From JBEKYD01 sp049509915 (GTDB lineage Bacteria; Acidobacteriota; Terriglobia; Bryobacterales; Bryobacteraceae), in contig JBEKZL010000295.1 in NCBI GenBank assembly GCA_049509915.1, forward strand, positions 1 through 9,103: 9,103 nucleotides of DNA. Direction: 5' to 3'. Position 1 is the first letter of the stretch. Each line of letters begins with the position of its first letter. This document shows, in pieces, positions 7,261-9,103 of this stretch. The notes under the pieces were generated by a model that worked only from the letters and a program-made list of their open reading frames with translations, was not told where the DNA came from and made no database searches. The position numbers and the translations under genes were made by a program.

Positions 7261-8601
7261 TCAGGCCGCGAGCGCGCGCGGGGCTTTACGGCGGGTCAGA
7301 TGGATCATGGCGAACAGGGCCAGACAGCCGATCAGCAAACCGGCGCTGGCGCCTATGCCCAGGTATTGCGGGTGTGAGAGGCCAAGGCGCAGGGTGATGC
7401 AGACATTGGCGAGGACCGGAATAAAGGAGGTCAACACGGGCGGCCACGGGCGTTCCAGAGCGAACATGGAACGGGCCAGAATCTCGATCAAGCTCCAGCC
7501 AATCAGGCTGGGAGCGAAGCCCAGAAAGACTTCCGACACCAGACGCGTGGAATCGCCGGTAAAGCTGCCGCGCTGAAACAGGAGGCGAATCGCCGGAGAG
7601 CGGAACGCGATGGCGAAGGCGCACCCGCCCACCGCCAGGAGCGCGGTCAGCGCCACCGTGCGGTCGATCAGCCGCAGGGCGTCCCGGATGCGCTCCAGGC
7701 TGCGCAGGCGGGCGATTTCCGGCAATAGCGAACTGGACAGGGGAAGCACCAGAAACGCCAGCGGCACGCTCACGCCGCGCTGGCAGTAATCGAAAGCCGC
7801 CGCCATGCCGGGTCCGGCGTGAGTGGCCCAGGCTCGGGTGAAAGTCATGTTCAAACCGAGCGCCACGGCGTAAACCACGAAAGCCGCCGGCCGAGCCAGG
7901 ATCTCGCGCCTTCGAAACGGGCTGGGGACGGCTCCGCCGGCCTCCAATTGTTGCCGCACGGCCAGGTAGGCGATGCCCAATTGTACCCATGCACCCACCG
8001 TGTAGCCGATGGCGAATGCATACACGCCCAGCTCCTTCCACAACAGCAGGGCGCAGGCCACAGTACCCAGGTTGAGGACGGCCTGGTTGGAGGCCGAAGG
8101 ACCGAAGCGCCGCGCGGTGTAGAGCAGCGCGCTGCAGGCTGCCGAGGAGCCGGCCGCCAGGCTGGAGAACGCCAGAATTCGCAGCAGCACGACGGCGTGG
8201 GAGAAGTGCGTCGCGTCCAGACCGGGAGCCAGCACCCGCATGATCCACGGCGCCATCAGCACGATCGCGCCCACTGCCAGGGCAAACACCCAGACGAACA
8301 GACGGAGCAGGCTACGGAACAGGGCGGTTCGCGCCGCTCCCTGGGCCGCCGTCAGCGCGGGCACAAAGGCGAACACCATGCTGTTGATCAGCACTCCATT
8401 CAGGGTATCGACCGGTCCCAACGCCACCGCCAGAGAATCGGCCTGGCTATGGGTGCCGAGCAGATAGGCGGTGAGCGCGACGCGCCCGAAGCCGAGAAGG
8501 TTGCCGGCCAGGATGCCCGCCGCTACGGTCAGGCCGCCGCGCACCAAAGGGCTCTCGGCGGCGCGCGCCAGCAAACCGTCCGGCGTAACGCTAGGCTGCA
8601 T
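7261..8601 (-). CDS. MurJ/MviN-family lipid-linked oligosaccharide flippase-like membrane protein
   Basis: A 446-residue inner-membrane protein of the MOP exporter superfamily, whose MurJ members flip lipid II across the cytoplasmic membrane for peptidoglycan synthesis. About 12 hydrophobic segments run from residue 22 to 433. Family landmarks are NLLGFGR (34-40), FVPAL (79-83), QRGVSVPLAFLVLPLSSSLLPEIARL (274-299) and FQRGSFTGDS (342-351). It is about 65 residues shorter than E. coli MurJ (511 residues, 14 segments), apparently lacking the last two segments. By my hand alignment with remembered E. coli MurJ, R24 (here R40), D39 (D55) and R270 (R275) are kept, but R18 is N34 and R52 falls on L67/N68. 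It may therefore handle another polyprenyl-linked glycan. The ATG at 8601 has a Shine-Dalgarno GGAG 8 nt upstream. It lies 112 nt after tpx on the same strand. Confidence 0.9.
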   Translation of the reverse strand: MQPSVTPDGLLARAAESPLVRGGLTVAAGILAGNLLGFGRVALTAYLLGTHSQADSLAVALGPVDTLNGVLINSMVFAFVPALTAAQGAARTALFRSLLRLFVWVFALAVGAIVLMAPWIMRVLAPGLDATHFSHAVVLLRILAFSSLAAGSSAACSALLYTARRFGPSASNQAVLNLGTVACALLLWKELGVYAFAIGYTVGAWVQLGIAYLAVRQQLEAGGAVPSPFRRREILARPAAFVVYAVALGLNMTFTRAWATHAGPGMAAAFDYCQRGVSVPLAFLVLPLSSSLLPEIARLRSLERIRDALRLIDRTVALTALLAVGGCAFAIAFRSPAIRLLFQRGSFTGDSTRLVSEVFLGFAPSLIGWSLIEILARSMFALERPWPPVLTSFIPVLANVCITLRLGLSHPQYLGIGASAGLLIGCLALFAMIHLTRRKAPRALAA

Positions 8602-8609
8602 GGCTCATG

Positions 8610-8613
8610 CTCC
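8610..8613 (-). promoter_or_regulatory. Shine-Dalgarno site of the MurJ-like gene
   Basis: The minus strand reads GGAG 8 nt before the ATG at 8601. It supports this start over the out-of-frame ATG whose complement is at 8605-8607. Confidence 0.6.
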
Positions 8614-8678
8614 AATAGCCGCGGTGGCGCCAGCGCTCGTGTCGACTGGGTTCGGAGCGGCGACACGGCCCCGGAAGA

Positions 8679-8702
8679 GGCGTTGGCGTGAGTGCCAACG
8701 CC
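8679..8702 (-). terminator. Strong stem-loop after tpx, possible terminator
   Basis: A perfect 9-bp stem, GGCGTTGGC (8679-8687) with GCCAACGCC (8694-8702), and a 6-nt loop start 11 nt beyond the tpx stop codon. On the minus strand the stem is followed by TCTTCCGGGG, a poor U-tract. It may terminate tpx, attenuate read-through into the MurJ-like gene, or protect the tpx mRNA 3' end. The stem is also symmetric enough to act on the plus strand, but no plus-strand gene precedes it closely. Confidence 0.5.
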
Positions 8703-8713
8703 ACGTGACGGTC

Positions 8714-9103
8714 TTATGCGGTGGCAGATGCCGAGCCCCGCGCCGCCGTTAGGGCCGCTTCGTAGTCGGGGTGATCGGCCACTTCCTTGACGTATTCGGC
8801 ATAGCTGATGGTGTTGGTGGGGTCGACCACGAAGATGGCCCGGCTTTCGATTCGCAGTTCCTTGATGAGGGTGCCGTAGCGGGAGCCGAAAGACCCTTCC
8901 ACGTGGTCGGAGAGCATCTTTACCTTGTCCACGCCGAAGGCGCCGCACCAACGCTTCTGCGCGAACGGAAGGTCCATGCTTACAGTGAGAATATCCACGC
9001 CGGGGAGCTTGGCGGCTTCTTCATTGAAGCGCTTGGTCTGAGCGTCGCAAACCGGCGTATCGAGCGACGGAATGACGCTGATAATCCGAACATGCTTGCC
9101 AGT
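8714..9103 (-). CDS. tpx: Thiol peroxidase Tpx, C-terminal part (runs off right edge)
   Basis: Tpx is an atypical 2-Cys peroxiredoxin that reduces hydrogen and alkyl peroxides, usually with thioredoxin as electron donor. The visible 129 residues start within the protein (TGKHVRIISVIPSLDTPVCD). The peroxidatic cysteine lies in SLDTPVC. The resolving cysteine lies in LPFAQKRWCG, 34 residues later, the same spacing as C61-C95 of E. coli Tpx. The Tpx C-terminal signature DHPDYEAALTAA is present, followed by a short extra tail GSASATA. The active-site Thr/Cys pair TPVC is intact, so the enzyme should be functional. An internal ATG (complement ending at 8998) is not the start, because the conserved frame continues beyond it to the window edge. 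The MurJ-like gene follows, with a stem-loop between them. Confidence 0.96.
   Translation of the reverse strand, partial: TGKHVRIISVIPSLDTPVCDAQTKRFNEEAAKLPGVDILTVSMDLPFAQKRWCGAFGVDKVKMLSDHVEGSFGSRYGTLIKELRIESRAIFVVDPTNTISYAEYVKEVADHPDYEAALTAARGSASATA

Noticed and set aside
7819..8691. 290-residue plus-strand open frame rich in Gln, Arg, Gly and His.
   Set aside because: It is antisense to the MurJ-like gene and low in complexity, as expected from the complement of GC-rich membrane-protein codons.

Overview
The window looks like a piece of chromosome from a GC-rich member of the Acidobacteria, probably Solibacter/Bryobacterales-like. This rests on a long TonB-dependent-transporter-like outer-membrane protein with an N-terminal carboxypeptidase-regulatory (Oar-type) domain, a type greatly expanded in that phylum. 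A secreted TPR protein and a winged-helix AAA+ ATPase lie beside it. The taxonomic call is inference from protein style; no marker gene is complete here.

Layout from left to right. (1) Positions 1-393, minus strand: a translation block of tRNA-Tyr(GTA), tRNA-Thr(GGT) and the 5' end of tuf (EF-Tu), which runs off the left edge. (2) Positions 394-793: about 400 bases with no convincing gene, holding only a candidate promoter for the tRNA/tuf block and one small hairpin. (3) Positions 794-2074, minus: an AAA+ ATPase with an N-terminal winged-helix region. (4) Positions 2252-3442, plus: an exported TPR-repeat protein, divergent from the ATPase gene. (5) Positions 3443-3846: a gene-free stretch containing a near-consensus sigma-70 promoter and a roughly 267-nt leader. 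(6) Positions 3847-7110, plus: the Oar-like outer-membrane protein, closed by a textbook intrinsic terminator at 7140-7167. (7) Positions 7261-8601, minus: a MurJ/MviN-family flippase that is short and lacks some of the key arginines of E. coli MurJ. (8) Positions 8714-9103, minus: the C-terminal part of thiol peroxidase Tpx, which runs off the right edge.

The genes are mostly housekeeping or common acidobacterial accessory functions and do not form an obvious single pathway. The secreted TPR protein and the Oar-like protein are adjacent and co-directional and could act together at the cell envelope, but the Oar-like gene has its own strong promoter. I found no CRISPR array, insertion sequence, integrase, toxin-antitoxin pair or phage gene. 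The signals most worth a second look are the long leader of the Oar-like gene and its overlapping translation-start architecture, and the non-canonical MurJ-like protein.
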